From the NCBI GenBank assembly GCA_031547885.1, contig JAVBRO010000018.1:42262-106261 (forward strand): a stretch of DNA of 64,000 bases, written 5' to 3'. How positions within the stretch are numbered: the first letter of the stretch is position 1; every line of letters starts with the position of its first letter. Positions 16,407-24,935 of the stretch are shown here, in pieces. A program made the position numbers and the translations under genes. The stretch comes from UBA940 sp031547885. Lineage in GTDB: Bacteria > Bacteroidota > Bacteroidia > Bacteroidales > Rikenellaceae. Below the pieces are notes generated by a model that worked only from the letters and a program-made list of their open reading frames with translations, made no database searches and was not told where the DNA came from.

Positions 16407-18219
16407 TTATGTAGTTGCCGTTATGGTCGATCGGGCGGCTGAATGGATCGAGGTTGTCGTCGAGCATGATCGCCAATTCCCTGCGGGTCACGGGTTTACC
16501 CCTGTCCTCTTCTCGTACGGCAAACGGTTTGCTTCCGGCACGTTGCAGCAAATTCACAGCCTGCGCCGCAGTAAGCGGTGCAGGGTTCTCTTCCACCGCG
16601 ATCTGCGGGGCATATTCGTTAAGCCTCCGGGTAAACTCCGCAACGGAGATCGTCCGTTCGGGATAGAACCACGAGCGGTTCGCCCAGTAGTACGGTTCGC
16701 CCGTCATGCACAGGATGCCTGTCGCGGCTATGCGCTGCAGGATAGCGAAATCAGGATCTTCGGGCCCGACGTCATAAAGCGGCGTAATGTAGGCTTTCTG
16801 CGCCAGCAGCGCCCGCTGTAGATCGCGCACCGTCACATCGCCCGGAGTGCATCCACACTGAACGGAGAGCGCCGCAAGGGTTCCCGCCGCCTGTCCGGTA
16901 AGCATCACAACCGGCTGCAGGCGCGTCGAACCATTTATAAGATTTGAAACCGAGATAGCCTTGTCCGCCACGATCAGGTTCCGGGTTTCGGCGGGAATGA
17001 GCGCGCCGAGAGGAACGCTGAACGACGGGATAGGCGGAAATACTATGCGCCCGGTTTCCGCAGGCCAGTTGGTGTGATGATGGTCGACCGGATAGTCGCC
17101 TACCGATATCCCCGTGCGGTAGAGCGGCGCGGGACGGTTGTAGCGGTCGGCCACGTCGTCGAGCGTCAGTCGCACGACGCCGTCCAACCGGCGGCCTTCG
17201 CGGTGGTACGGCAGGTAGGCCAATCCGTCCGGCGTATTGAATTCATCGTCTGCAATGCCGAGGTTCCTGAACCCCAGTTCTGTCTGAATGTAGTAGACGA
17301 AACGCAGCGTTTTATGCCGCGCAGCTTCCAATGTCGCGATCCGCTCTTCATACGGCAGTTCGACGACGTTCAGTTCTATATCATTGCCCGATCCGGGCCA
17401 GTTGATCATGTATTTTCCGCCCGGCATCCTGCCGTAGTCCAGCATACGCTGGGGAGTCATGCCTGTCCGGTCTTCGTGTGCGCCGCAGCACCCGTCGAAC
17501 TCCGCCGGATCGTATCCCGCGGGACGGTCTATCGTCATGTCGGCACCTTCGCCGAAATCCTTCAGAATGGCCACGATTGTGGGGTCCTGAACCTTGTTTA
17601 TGGCGTGTTCCGGAGCCAAAACTTCGCCTGTGTCGGCCCTGGCGTCCATTCCCACGCGGTAAGCCGTTCCGCTGAGCGGAAGCGCCTCGCCCAAGTCGGT
17701 CGCGTCTATGACTATTTTTGCAGCCACCCGCAGGCAGTTGCCGTCGGCATCGACGAATCCCGCACCTGTCACTTTATCGCCGCGGCGGGTGACATCTGTC
17801 AGCCTGTAGCCGTAACGGACGTCGAGCCTCGGTTCGGCGGCGACCATGGCTTTGAGTAAGCTGTCGCCCACGTGCGGCTCGAACAGCGTGGCGCTCACCC
17901 ACCCCGTGTGGACGGCCTCCGCACCGCCGTAATGGCTGCGCAGATGACCCCGGAACTCGTTCCAGATGCCCGAGTGCAGGTTGTGGTTGCCGTCGGACGC
18001 ACCGACGCCCTGGGCCGTGAACATACCGCCCAGCATGGGCGTAGGCTCGACAATAAGGGCGGAGACTCCTTCGCGTGCGGCTGCAATGCCTGCTGCAGTG
18101 CCGGAGCCGGTGCCTCCGATGACCAGCACGTCGGTCTTGAGGCGGATCGTATTTTGTGAAACGCATCCGCCTGCCAGCAGAACGCACATCAGGACGAAAA
18201 TGTGGGATCGAGAAGTCAT
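16402..18219 (-). CDS. Exported FAD-dependent oxidoreductase (lipoprotein)
   Basis: The start at 18219 (MTSRSHIFVLMCVLLAGGC) gives a clear lipoprotein signal; the longer frame to 18339 overlaps the promoter. The protein is 605 residues. Right after the signal is a dinucleotide-binding fold, VLVIGGTGSGTAAGIAAAREG (GxGxxG type), followed by GGMFTAQGVGASDGNHNLHSG, typical of the FAD_oxidored family (PF12831-like). The family is often found with polysaccharide degradation genes in Bacteroidetes, but its substrate is usually unknown. It is divergent from the DUF4434/sugar porter cluster and shares that intergenic control region. Confidence 0.85.
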   Translation of the reverse strand: MTSRSHIFVLMCVLLAGGCVSQNTIRLKTDVLVIGGTGSGTAAGIAAAREGVSALIVEPTPMLGGMFTAQGVGASDGNHNLHSGIWNEFRGHLRSHYGGAEAVHTGWVSATLFEPHVGDSLLKAMVAAEPRLDVRYGYRLTDVTRRGDKVTGAGFVDADGNCLRVAAKIVIDATDLGEALPLSGTAYRVGMDARADTGEVLAPEHAINKVQDPTIVAILKDFGEGADMTIDRPAGYDPAEFDGCCGAHEDRTGMTPQRMLDYGRMPGGKYMINWPGSGNDIELNVVELPYEERIATLEAARHKTLRFVYYIQTELGFRNLGIADDEFNTPDGLAYLPYHREGRRLDGVVRLTLDDVADRYNRPAPLYRTGISVGDYPVDHHHTNWPAETGRIVFPPIPSFSVPLGALIPAETRNLIVADKAISVSNLINGSTRLQPVVMLTGQAAGTLAALSVQCGCTPGDVTVRDLQRALLAQKAYITPLYDVGPEDPDFAILQRIAATGILCMTGEPYYWANRSWFYPERTISVAEFTRRLNEYAPQIAVEENPAPLTAAQAVNLLQRAGSKPFAVREEDRGKPVTRRELAIMLDDNLDPFSRPIDHNGNYIK

Positions 18220-18244
18220 AATAAATATATTTATTTTCAATACG

Positions 18245-18275
18245 CAAACATAATAAATATAATTGCCTATTGCAA
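18245..18275 (-). promoter_or_regulatory. Promoter for the FAD oxidoreductase gene
   Basis: On the minus strand, TTG (complement of 18273-18275), 20 bases, then TATGTTTG (complement of 18245-18252) matches the Bacteroidetes housekeeping promoter TTG-N19-20-TAnnTTTG, about 26 bases upstream of the ATG. On the plus strand of the same gap, TATATTTG at 18410-18417 is a likely -7 element for the divergent DUF4434 gene, though I see no matching -33. Confidence 0.6.
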
Positions 18276-18482
18276 GAGAATATTCGACGTTTGCAAATTT
18301 CCTGGCAAAGGCGATGCCTTCAGAGACAATCACGACCACAAAATCACATCTAAAAACATTTTGATGATAAATTTATTTCTTATCATTTAATATTTTATTG
18401 AAAAATATTTATATTTGTCTCTCAAAATACTGACTCAGCCAGTAAATATTAAATGTATGTTAAACCGACAAAACAGCAACAT

Positions 18483-19613
18483 ATGAAAAAGACGAACCGC
18501 AGGGATTTTCTGAAGAAGGCGGCTATTGCCGGTGTTTCTGCTGCGGCATTGCCCGTGATCTCGGGCTATGCTTCGGCCGCGAACGACAATGTTTTCGAAC
18601 CAGGCCGCGAACCGATACCGGAACCATATCCCGCGCCCGCAGCGGGAGCATCGAAACTGCTGGTGCCTGCGGGGAACGCTCTGCGCATAACAGGAACGTT
18701 CCTCGACGAGATATCCCACGATATTCCCCACCAGAACTGGGGCGAAAAGGAGTGGGACCGCGATTTCCGCAACATGAAAGCCATAGGCATCGACACGGTG
18801 ATAATGATCCGCAGCGGATACCGAAAATTCATAACCTACCCTTCGAAATACCTGCTGGGCAAAGGCTGCTACATGCCGTCGACCGACCTGCTGGACATGT
18901 TCCTCAGGCTGGCCCAGAAGCACGGGATGAAGTTCTGGTTCGGGCTTTACGACTCGGGCAAATACTGGGACACCCACGATATGTCATACGAGGTAGAATC
19001 CAATAAATATGTGATCGACGAGGTGTGGGAGAACTACGGCTCGCGTTACGACAGCTTCGGCGGGTGGTATATCAGCGGAGAGATAAGCCGCGCCACCAAA
19101 GGGGCCATTTCGGCTTTCCACGCGATGGGCAAGCAGTGCAAGGATGTCTCCGGCGGCCTGCCCACGTTCATATCCCCGTGGATAGAGGGGAAGAAATCGG
19201 TTTCGGCCAAGTCGGCACAGCTCACAAGGGAAGACGCGATCTCGGTTGAGCAGCACGAGAAGGAGTGGGACGAGATATTCGACGGCATACACGACGTGGT
19301 GGACGCTGTCGCATTCCAGGACGGCCATATCGACTATGACGAACTGGACACTTTCTTCGAGGTCAACAAGCGTCTGGCAGACAAGTACGGTATGCAGTGC
19401 TGGACCAACGCCGAGACTTTCGACCGCGACATGCCCATAAAGTTCCTGCCCATCAAGTTCGACAAGCTGCGGATGAAGCTCGAGGCGGCCAAACGCTGCG
19501 GCTACGACAAGGCGATCACTTTCGAGTTCCCGCACTTCATGAGCCCCCAGTCGGCATACCTGCAGGCGGGGCACCTCTATGACAGATATAAAGAGTATTT
19601 CGGCATAAAATAG
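18483..19613 (+). CDS. Tat-exported DUF4434-family protein (predicted TIM-barrel glycosidase-like)
   Basis: The start at 18483 (MKKTNRRDFLKK) gives a twin-arginine signal with hydrophobic stretch AAIAGVSAAALPVISG; the in-frame ATG at 18453 would only add ten residues before it. The mature region (about 65-376) matches the DUF4434 pattern: ITGTFLDEISHDIPHQNWG, then KEWDRDFRNMKAIGIDTVIMI, and GGWYISGEIS. DUF4434 proteins are predicted beta/alpha barrels related to glycosidases. Possible acidic catalytic residues are the glutamate of YISGEIS and the one in TNAETFD. It starts a plus-strand operon with a sugar porter 9 bases downstream and an AGE epimerase. The substrate is unknown. Confidence 0.75.
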   Translation: MKKTNRRDFLKKAAIAGVSAAALPVISGYASAANDNVFEPGREPIPEPYPAPAAGASKLLVPAGNALRITGTFLDEISHDIPHQNWGEKEWDRDFRNMKAIGIDTVIMIRSGYRKFITYPSKYLLGKGCYMPSTDLLDMFLRLAQKHGMKFWFGLYDSGKYWDTHDMSYEVESNKYVIDEVWENYGSRYDSFGGWYISGEISRATKGAISAFHAMGKQCKDVSGGLPTFISPWIEGKKSVSAKSAQLTREDAISVEQHEKEWDEIFDGIHDVVDAVAFQDGHIDYDELDTFFEVNKRLADKYGMQCWTNAETFDRDMPIKFLPIKFDKLRMKLEAAKRCGYDKAITFEFPHFMSPQSAYLQAGHLYDRYKEYFGIK

Positions 19614-19622
19614 GCGCACGGC

Positions 19623-21011
19623 ATGAAAGAGAATATGAAATATATGGTGTTCCTGGCCGTGGTTGCCGCGATCGGGGGGTTCCTGTTCGGTTACGACACC
19701 GCCGTCATATCGGGTACGATCGGCCAGGTGAGCGCCCAGTTCGGACTCGACGGCCTGGCCAGCGGCTGGTATGTGGGATGTGCGCTGATAGGATCCATCG
19801 GCGGCGTACTGGTTGCCGGAGCTCTGGGTGATTACATCGGCCGCAAGCCGACAATGATGATCTCGGCCGTTCTGTTCACGGTATCGGCCGCGGGATGCGC
19901 GGTCGCCCCGGACTTCACGAGCCTGGTTCTATTCCGTATCGTGGGCGGCATCGGCATAGGTATCGTTTCGATCGTATCGCCGCTCTACATAGCCGAAGTT
20001 TCGGCCGCCAAATTCCGCGGCACGCTGGTGCTGCTCTACCAGTTGGCCATCACCCTGGGGTTCCTCGGGGCCTATTTCGTCAACTACGGGCTCGCCGTCA
20101 ACGCGGCCGGCGGCGCTTCGGCAAATCCGACAATGGAACTTGTATTCCACAGCGAGGTGTGGAGAGGAATGCTCGGGATGGGCACCATCCCTGCACTGGC
20201 CTTTCTTATCCTTATCGCTTTCATACCCGAAAGCCCCAGGTGGCTGCTTCTGAAAGGGCGTGAAAGAAAATCGTTTACAATACTAGAACACATATACGGT
20301 TCGTCCGACAGGGCGGCCGGGGAGATGAACTCGACCAGGGAGGCGATAGGCAGCCAGGTTAAAGCCGATTGGAGGGAGTTGCTTAAACCTGGCGTCGCCA
20401 AGGCGGTGCTCATAGGCTCAGCCATCGCCATCCTGGGACAGTTCATGGGTGTTAACGCCGTGCTTTACTACGGCCCGACCATCTTCGAGAGCAGCGGCCT
20501 GTCGGAAAGCAGCTCGCTGCTGAACCAGACGCTCGTGGGCCTCGTCAACTTCCTGACTACCGTCATCGCCGTGTTCATAATAGACAAGGTCGGGCGCAAG
20601 AAACTTGTCTACTGGGGCGTTTCGGGAATGATAGCAGGACTGCTGCTGATAGCCTCTTATTTCATGTGGGGTGCGTCGCTCGGGATCCCGTCAGTGTGGC
20701 TGCTGGTATTCTTCCTTTTCTACATCTTCTGCCAGGCCATATCCATCAGCGCCGTGATATTCGTGCTGCTTTCGGAAATGTACCCCATAAAAGTGCGCGG
20801 GATGGCAATGTCGATATCCGGATTCGCCCTCTGGATAGGCACATACCTTATCGGACAGCTGACTCCGGTGATGCTCCAGGGACTGACGCCTGCCGGCACG
20901 TTCATCCTGTTCGCCTGCATGTGCGTACCATACATGCTGATAGTGTGGAAACTGGTGCCTGAAACCACCGGTAAAACACTCGAAGAGATAGAACGGCACT
21001 GGAATAAATAA
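19623..21011 (+). CDS. MFS sugar porter (XylE/GLUT-like sugar:H+ symporter)
   Basis: A 462-residue inner-membrane transporter with twelve predicted membrane segments and the sugar porter signatures: GGFLFGYDTAVISG in the first helix, DYIGRKPTMM after helix 2, PESPRWLL after helix 6, DKVGRKKLV after helix 8, and PETTGKTLEEIE at the end. This family takes up monosaccharides such as xylose, glucose or arabinose. It follows the DUF4434 gene by 9 bases and precedes the AGE epimerase gene by 39. It therefore probably imports the sugar that the epimerase uses, which I infer to be a hexose or N-acetylhexosamine. Confidence 0.92.
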   Translation: MKENMKYMVFLAVVAAIGGFLFGYDTAVISGTIGQVSAQFGLDGLASGWYVGCALIGSIGGVLVAGALGDYIGRKPTMMISAVLFTVSAAGCAVAPDFTSLVLFRIVGGIGIGIVSIVSPLYIAEVSAAKFRGTLVLLYQLAITLGFLGAYFVNYGLAVNAAGGASANPTMELVFHSEVWRGMLGMGTIPALAFLILIAFIPESPRWLLLKGRERKSFTILEHIYGSSDRAAGEMNSTREAIGSQVKADWRELLKPGVAKAVLIGSAIAILGQFMGVNAVLYYGPTIFESSGLSESSSLLNQTLVGLVNFLTTVIAVFIIDKVGRKKLVYWGVSGMIAGLLLIASYFMWGASLGIPSVWLLVFFLFYIFCQAISISAVIFVLLSEMYPIKVRGMAMSISGFALWIGTYLIGQLTPVMLQGLTPAGTFILFACMCVPYMLIVWKLVPETTGKTLEEIERHWNK

Positions 21012-21050
21012 GAAAATCTTACGATACAAAACCGACACATACGATCAATC

Positions 21051-22238
21051 ATGAACTTTGAAAAATTAGCCGAACAGTATAAGTGCGAACTCTTTGACAA
21101 CATACTCCCCTTCTGGCTGCACCATTCGCAGGACACGGAGTACGGGGGATATCTGACCTGCCTGGAGCGGGACGGATCGGTGTTCGACACCGACAAATTC
21201 ATCTGGCTGCAGGGACGCGAGGTGTGGATGTTCTCGATGCTCTACAACAAGGTGGAGAAACGCCGGGAATGGCTCGACTGCGCCGTCCAGGGAGCCGAAT
21301 TCCTCAAAAAATACGGTCACGACGGAAACCTCAACTGGTATTTCTCGCTCGACCGCCAGGGAAGGCCGCTCGTCGAACCATACAACATCTTCTCGTACAC
21401 TTTTGCCACGATGGCCTTCGGACAACTGAGCCTCGCCACCGGAAACGAAGAGTACGCCGAGATCGCCCGCCGCACATTCAACATCATTTTATCAAAAACC
21501 GACAATCCGAAAGGAAAGTGGAGCAAGGTTCATTCCGGCACGCGCGACCTGAAAAATTTCGCGCTGCCGATGATCCTCTGCAACCTGGCGCTCGAGATCG
21601 AGCACCTGCTTCCTGCAGGCCAGCTAGAGAAACTGGCCGAAGAGTGCATCCACGAGGTGATGGATGTCTTCCTGCGCCACGAACTCGGCGGCATCATAAT
21701 CGAGAACGTCTGTCAGGACGGAAGCCTGTCGGACAGTTTCGACGGACGACTGGTAAATCCCGGGCACGCCATCGAGGCGATGTGGTTCATAATGGATCTG
21801 GGAGCCAGGTTCAACCGTCCGGAACTTATCGAACAAGCCAAAGAGACCGCGCTGCGCATGATCGAATACGGCTGGGACAATAAATACGGCGGCATTTTCG
21901 CCTTTATGGACCGCAAGGGATATCCGCCCCAGCAGCTCGAATGGGACCAGAAACTGTGGTGGGTGCATGTCGAAACGCTGATCTCGCTGCTGAAAGGCTA
22001 CAGGCACACGGGCGACAAACGCTGCCTCGAATGGTTCGAAAAGATGCACGACTACACCTGGGAGCATTTCAAGGACAAGGAGCATCCCGAGTGGTTCGGC
22101 TACCTGAACCGCCGCGGAGAACCGCTGCTGACGCTGAAAGGCGGCAAATGGAAAGGCTGCTTCCATGTTCCGCGCGGACTCTACCAGTGCTGGATGGTGC
22201 TGGAAAAACTGGCGGCCGAAACGAAAAACGGCAAATAG
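21051..22238 (+). CDS. AGE-family epimerase (N-acylglucosamine 2-epimerase-like)
   Basis: A 395-residue cytosolic (alpha/alpha)6-barrel protein. Family motifs are NPGHAIEAMWFIMDLG (usual form PGHxxE), KLWWVHVETLISLLKGY and CFHVPRGLYQCW. The FHVPR segment near the end resembles N-acyl-D-glucosamine 2-epimerases (GlcNAc to/from ManNAc) more than cellobiose 2-epimerases, which is why I favour an amino-sugar substrate; a mannose/glucose or oligosaccharide substrate is still possible. It is the third gene of the DUF4434-porter-epimerase operon, which ends in the hairpin at 22251-22311. A ROK repressor follows. Confidence 0.87.
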   Translation: MNFEKLAEQYKCELFDNILPFWLHHSQDTEYGGYLTCLERDGSVFDTDKFIWLQGREVWMFSMLYNKVEKRREWLDCAVQGAEFLKKYGHDGNLNWYFSLDRQGRPLVEPYNIFSYTFATMAFGQLSLATGNEEYAEIARRTFNIILSKTDNPKGKWSKVHSGTRDLKNFALPMILCNLALEIEHLLPAGQLEKLAEECIHEVMDVFLRHELGGIIIENVCQDGSLSDSFDGRLVNPGHAIEAMWFIMDLGARFNRPELIEQAKETALRMIEYGWDNKYGGIFAFMDRKGYPPQQLEWDQKLWWVHVETLISLLKGYRHTGDKRCLEWFEKMHDYTWEHFKDKEHPEWFGYLNRRGEPLLTLKGGKWKGCFHVPRGLYQCWMVLEKLAAETKNGK

Positions 22239-22250
22239 AACCGCATGAGA

Positions 22251-22311
22251 AGAGCCGGATTACGGAGCCGGTGCATAAAACTTTTTAATTCACCGGCTTT
22301 CAACCGGCTCT
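22251..22311 (+). terminator. Nested hairpin after the epimerase gene
   Basis: AGAGCCGG (22251-22258) pairs with CCGGCTCT (22304-22311), and inside it AGCCGGTG pairs with CACCGGCT across an A/T-rich loop. It lies 13 bases after the epimerase stop codon. A short T-containing tract follows, so it probably ends the operon before the ROK gene. Confidence 0.65.
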
Positions 22312-22360
22312 TTACAAAATTACAGGCACCGGATAAATTAGATTTGTCATTCTAATTTTA

Positions 22361-22368
22361 TATTTTTG
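22361..22368 (+). promoter_or_regulatory. Candidate -7 element for the ROK gene
   Basis: TATTTTTG lies about 25 bases upstream of the ATG at 22393 and fits TAnnTTTG. A second TAGATTTG lies at 22339-22346. No well-spaced -33 is obvious for either. Confidence 0.35.
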
Positions 22369-22392
22369 TGTCGATATATCAATGAAATTATT

Positions 22393-23601
22393 ATGAAGAA
22401 CTCTTTTCTTATCCAGGCCAGGGAAGGCAATAAAAACGCCGTTATAAAGAAGGAAATCATCCGCCGTTACATAACGAGCGGCGACTTCAGCATTACGAAT
22501 CTCAGCAAGGAGATGAATCTGAGCGTGCCTACCATCACAAAACTGATAGGCGAACTTATGGATGAAGGGTTCGTCGAAGATTTCGGCAAACAAGGCACAA
22601 ACGGAGGACGGCGCCCGAGTATCTACGGGCTTAATCCCGATGCGGGATATTTCGTAGGCGTCGACCTTAAGCAGGGCTTTATCGAGGTGGGGGTCATCGA
22701 TTTCAAGGGACAGATGATCGACCTGCAGACGGCTCTGCCTTTTACTCTCGAGAACACCAGCCAGTCGCTTGATGAGATATGCAGCATAATCAATTCGGTC
22801 ATAGATAAGCTCACCGTGCCGAGGGATAAGATTCTTGCCGTGGGCATCAATATTTCGGGGCGCGTCAATTCCGATACCGGATACAGTTACAGCTATTATT
22901 TCCTGGAAGAACGCCCGTTGGCGGTGTTGTTGGAGGAGAGGTTGGGATGCAGTGTGTTCATCGATAACGACTCCCGAGCAATGGCCTACGGCGAATATAT
23001 GTGTGGAGGCCCGTATAACGAGAAGAACATGCTCTTCATCAACGCCAGTTGGGGACTCGGCACGGGTATGGTGCTCGACGGAAAACTGTTCTACGGCAAA
23101 TCCGGATTCTCCGGTGAGTTCGGCCACTTCCCATTTTTCAATAACGAGGTAATATGCCGCTGCGGCAAGCGCGGATGTCTCGAAACGGGCGCATCGGGTT
23201 CAGCCGTACACCGGCTGTTCATAGAAAAGCTGAAAGAAGGCCGCGTCTCGACGTTATCCAAAAAATACGGCAAGGGCGAGACTATCACGCTGGATGATAT
23301 CATCGGCGCAGCCAACAACGAGGACGTGCTGGCCATCGAGATCATAGACCACGTGGCTTCCGACCTCGGCAAAGCTATTTCAGGACTTATTAACATCTTC
23401 AATCCCGAAACAATAGTCGTGGGCGGTTCGCTCGCCGAAACAGGGGATTCTATCATGCTGCCTATCAGGAGTGCTATCAACAAATATTCACTCACGCTGG
23501 TAAGCAGAGAAACGAATGTCCAGCTTTCCAAACTCGGCGAGATGGCCGGGGTTCTCGGGGCGTGTATGCTTGTCCGCAGCAAGACCTTGGGTCTCCTCTA
23601 G
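22393..23601 (+). CDS. ROK-family transcriptional repressor (NagC/Mlc-like)
   Basis: A 402-residue protein from the ATG at 22393 (MKNSFLIQ); upstream in-frame codons have only a GTG. Residues about 15-75 form a winged helix-turn-helix (ISNLSKEMNLSVPTITKLIGELM-like region). The rest is a ROK sugar-kinase-type fold, with VGVDLKQGFIEVGVIDFKG as the nucleotide/sugar-binding start and the zinc-binding CRCGKRGCLETGASG motif. Members such as NagC sense amino sugars or their phosphates. Its position after the porter/epimerase operon, in a window full of N-acetylglucosamine genes, suggests it controls amino-sugar genes. Confidence 0.9.
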   Translation: MKNSFLIQAREGNKNAVIKKEIIRRYITSGDFSITNLSKEMNLSVPTITKLIGELMDEGFVEDFGKQGTNGGRRPSIYGLNPDAGYFVGVDLKQGFIEVGVIDFKGQMIDLQTALPFTLENTSQSLDEICSIINSVIDKLTVPRDKILAVGINISGRVNSDTGYSYSYYFLEERPLAVLLEERLGCSVFIDNDSRAMAYGEYMCGGPYNEKNMLFINASWGLGTGMVLDGKLFYGKSGFSGEFGHFPFFNNEVICRCGKRGCLETGASGSAVHRLFIEKLKEGRVSTLSKKYGKGETITLDDIIGAANNEDVLAIEIIDHVASDLGKAISGLINIFNPETIVVGGSLAETGDSIMLPIRSAINKYSLTLVSRETNVQLSKLGEMAGVLGACMLVRSKTLGLL

Positions 23602-23674
23602 CGGTTCCAGTTGCCTTACACCCTACTTTTTCGGTATATTTGTGTCCCGGATCACACCGTTATTCGGCTGGGTT

Positions 23675-24736
23675 TTACTTTTCGGCGATAACAACGGCTG
23701 TCGGTATTTTACGTTCTACGATGGTCGCACCCTCTAAGGTTGTTCCGGCCGTATCGCTTGGCATATTCAGCACCTTGCCCTCTTTGCCGACGAATGTGGA
23801 TGAGCCGCCGCCGTCGAGATTTATGGCATAAGTACATCCGAGCGCGATCAGCTTACCGGCCAACTCCGGCAGTGTAAAACCGGCGCTGCCACGCTTTGTC
23901 CGGCCGTCGCAAACCAGCAGGATCAGTTTTTTATCCGCCGTAAAGCCGATCGCCGTACGAGGATGGCGTGCAAGACCGGCTACGCCCCCGCTGTCGAACA
24001 CCTCTTTCCAATAGTTCTCCTCGGCCACATTGGCTCCCCCGTAGACCAGCATCGGGCCCGCCCCTATCGCATACTGCGCATTCCACCTGCGGGCTCCCGG
24101 AGTCGCCGGCGTAGGGGGCTCAGACATAAAGGTCTTGGTCTTTTCGTTGTTGTCCAGCGCAGACGGATAAGCGTAGGGTATATTACCGCCGCTCATGCAG
24201 TAAACCCATACCGCCTCGAAACTGCCGTCGGTCATCTGTCCCAAAGCCGCACGTACAGGATAGTACGTAACGCTTCCTATCACGTCGCTCCTGGCGGCAG
24301 GGCTCTTCACAGAGTTGTTGTCTATCAGCAAGCTCACGGATGTCGTACCGCCGAAAAAACCGCCATTGATCACCACCTGAGGCGTACCTCCGCCGGAAGT
24401 TTTAAAGGCGGAGAAGTATTCTGTAGGCTTTTTGGCCGCCGCCCATTGCGGACGGAAGATCAACCCGGGATTGCCGGCAAAATCGACAACGGCATAGAAG
24501 CCCAGGCATTTCGAACCGCCGGGCAGATCGTCGGTAAAAGGCACGACGGACAACCCCTTGGGATATCCGGCCAAGGCGCCGGGAATATCGTCGTCATCGT
24601 CGCCATCATCCTTACCGTCATCGCCGCCGTCGCCCGAAAGGGGTGGAGGAGCGGCGTGATTTTCCCCGCACTGCGTACTTATGCCGCATAGCAGGGAAAC
24701 AATGAGAAACAGGTAAAACAGACGCGTCAGTTTCAT
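23675..24736 (-). CDS. Phosphodiester glycosidase (NAGPA-domain) lipoprotein
   Basis: A 353-residue lipoprotein (lipobox ISTQC) with an unusual Gly/Asp linker (about residues 34-50, runs of D) before the catalytic domain. NAGPA-type motifs are VVINGGFFGG, RTAIGFTADKKLILLVCDGR and INLDGGGSSTFVG near the C-terminus. The family includes the enzyme that removes GlcNAc from GlcNAc-1-phosphodiesters; bacterial members act on glycosyl-1-phosphodiester bonds in extracellular polymers. It is convergent with the ROK gene and has its own consensus promoter. A second, larger member of the family lies in PUL B at 38134-39759. Confidence 0.87.
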   Translation of the reverse strand: MKLTRLFYLFLIVSLLCGISTQCGENHAAPPPLSGDGGDDGKDDGDDDDDIPGALAGYPKGLSVVPFTDDLPGGSKCLGFYAVVDFAGNPGLIFRPQWAAAKKPTEYFSAFKTSGGGTPQVVINGGFFGGTTSVSLLIDNNSVKSPAARSDVIGSVTYYPVRAALGQMTDGSFEAVWVYCMSGGNIPYAYPSALDNNEKTKTFMSEPPTPATPGARRWNAQYAIGAGPMLVYGGANVAEENYWKEVFDSGGVAGLARHPRTAIGFTADKKLILLVCDGRTKRGSAGFTLPELAGKLIALGCTYAINLDGGGSSTFVGKEGKVLNMPSDTAGTTLEGATIVERKIPTAVVIAEK

Positions 24737-24769
24737 AACATAATTATTATTCGATGGAATTAATTATAA

Positions 24770-24801
24770 CAAAAATAGCAAGAAAGCGCAGAGAAACCAA
24801 A
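24770..24801 (-). promoter_or_regulatory. Consensus promoter for the phosphodiester glycosidase gene
   Basis: On the minus strand TTTTG (complement of 24798-24802), a spacer of about 20 bases and TATTTTTG (complement of 24770-24777) match the Bacteroidetes promoter. The -7 element ends 33 bases before the ATG at 24736. Confidence 0.6.
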
Positions 24802-24935
24802 ATAAATCAGACAAAACCACATACATTGACAAATTTTAAACAGTTAAGCCGGTTCAGCGTACATCTTTTTACTGATAATCTGCAAATAATTACTATCTTT
24901 ACAAGATAATGCCTGAACTTTATTTACCATAATAC

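Noticed and set aside
24590..24640. Apparent simple repeat (GAC/GAT-rich)
   Set aside because: It encodes a Gly/Asp linker after the lipobox in the phosphodiester glycosidase, a normal low-complexity spacer.
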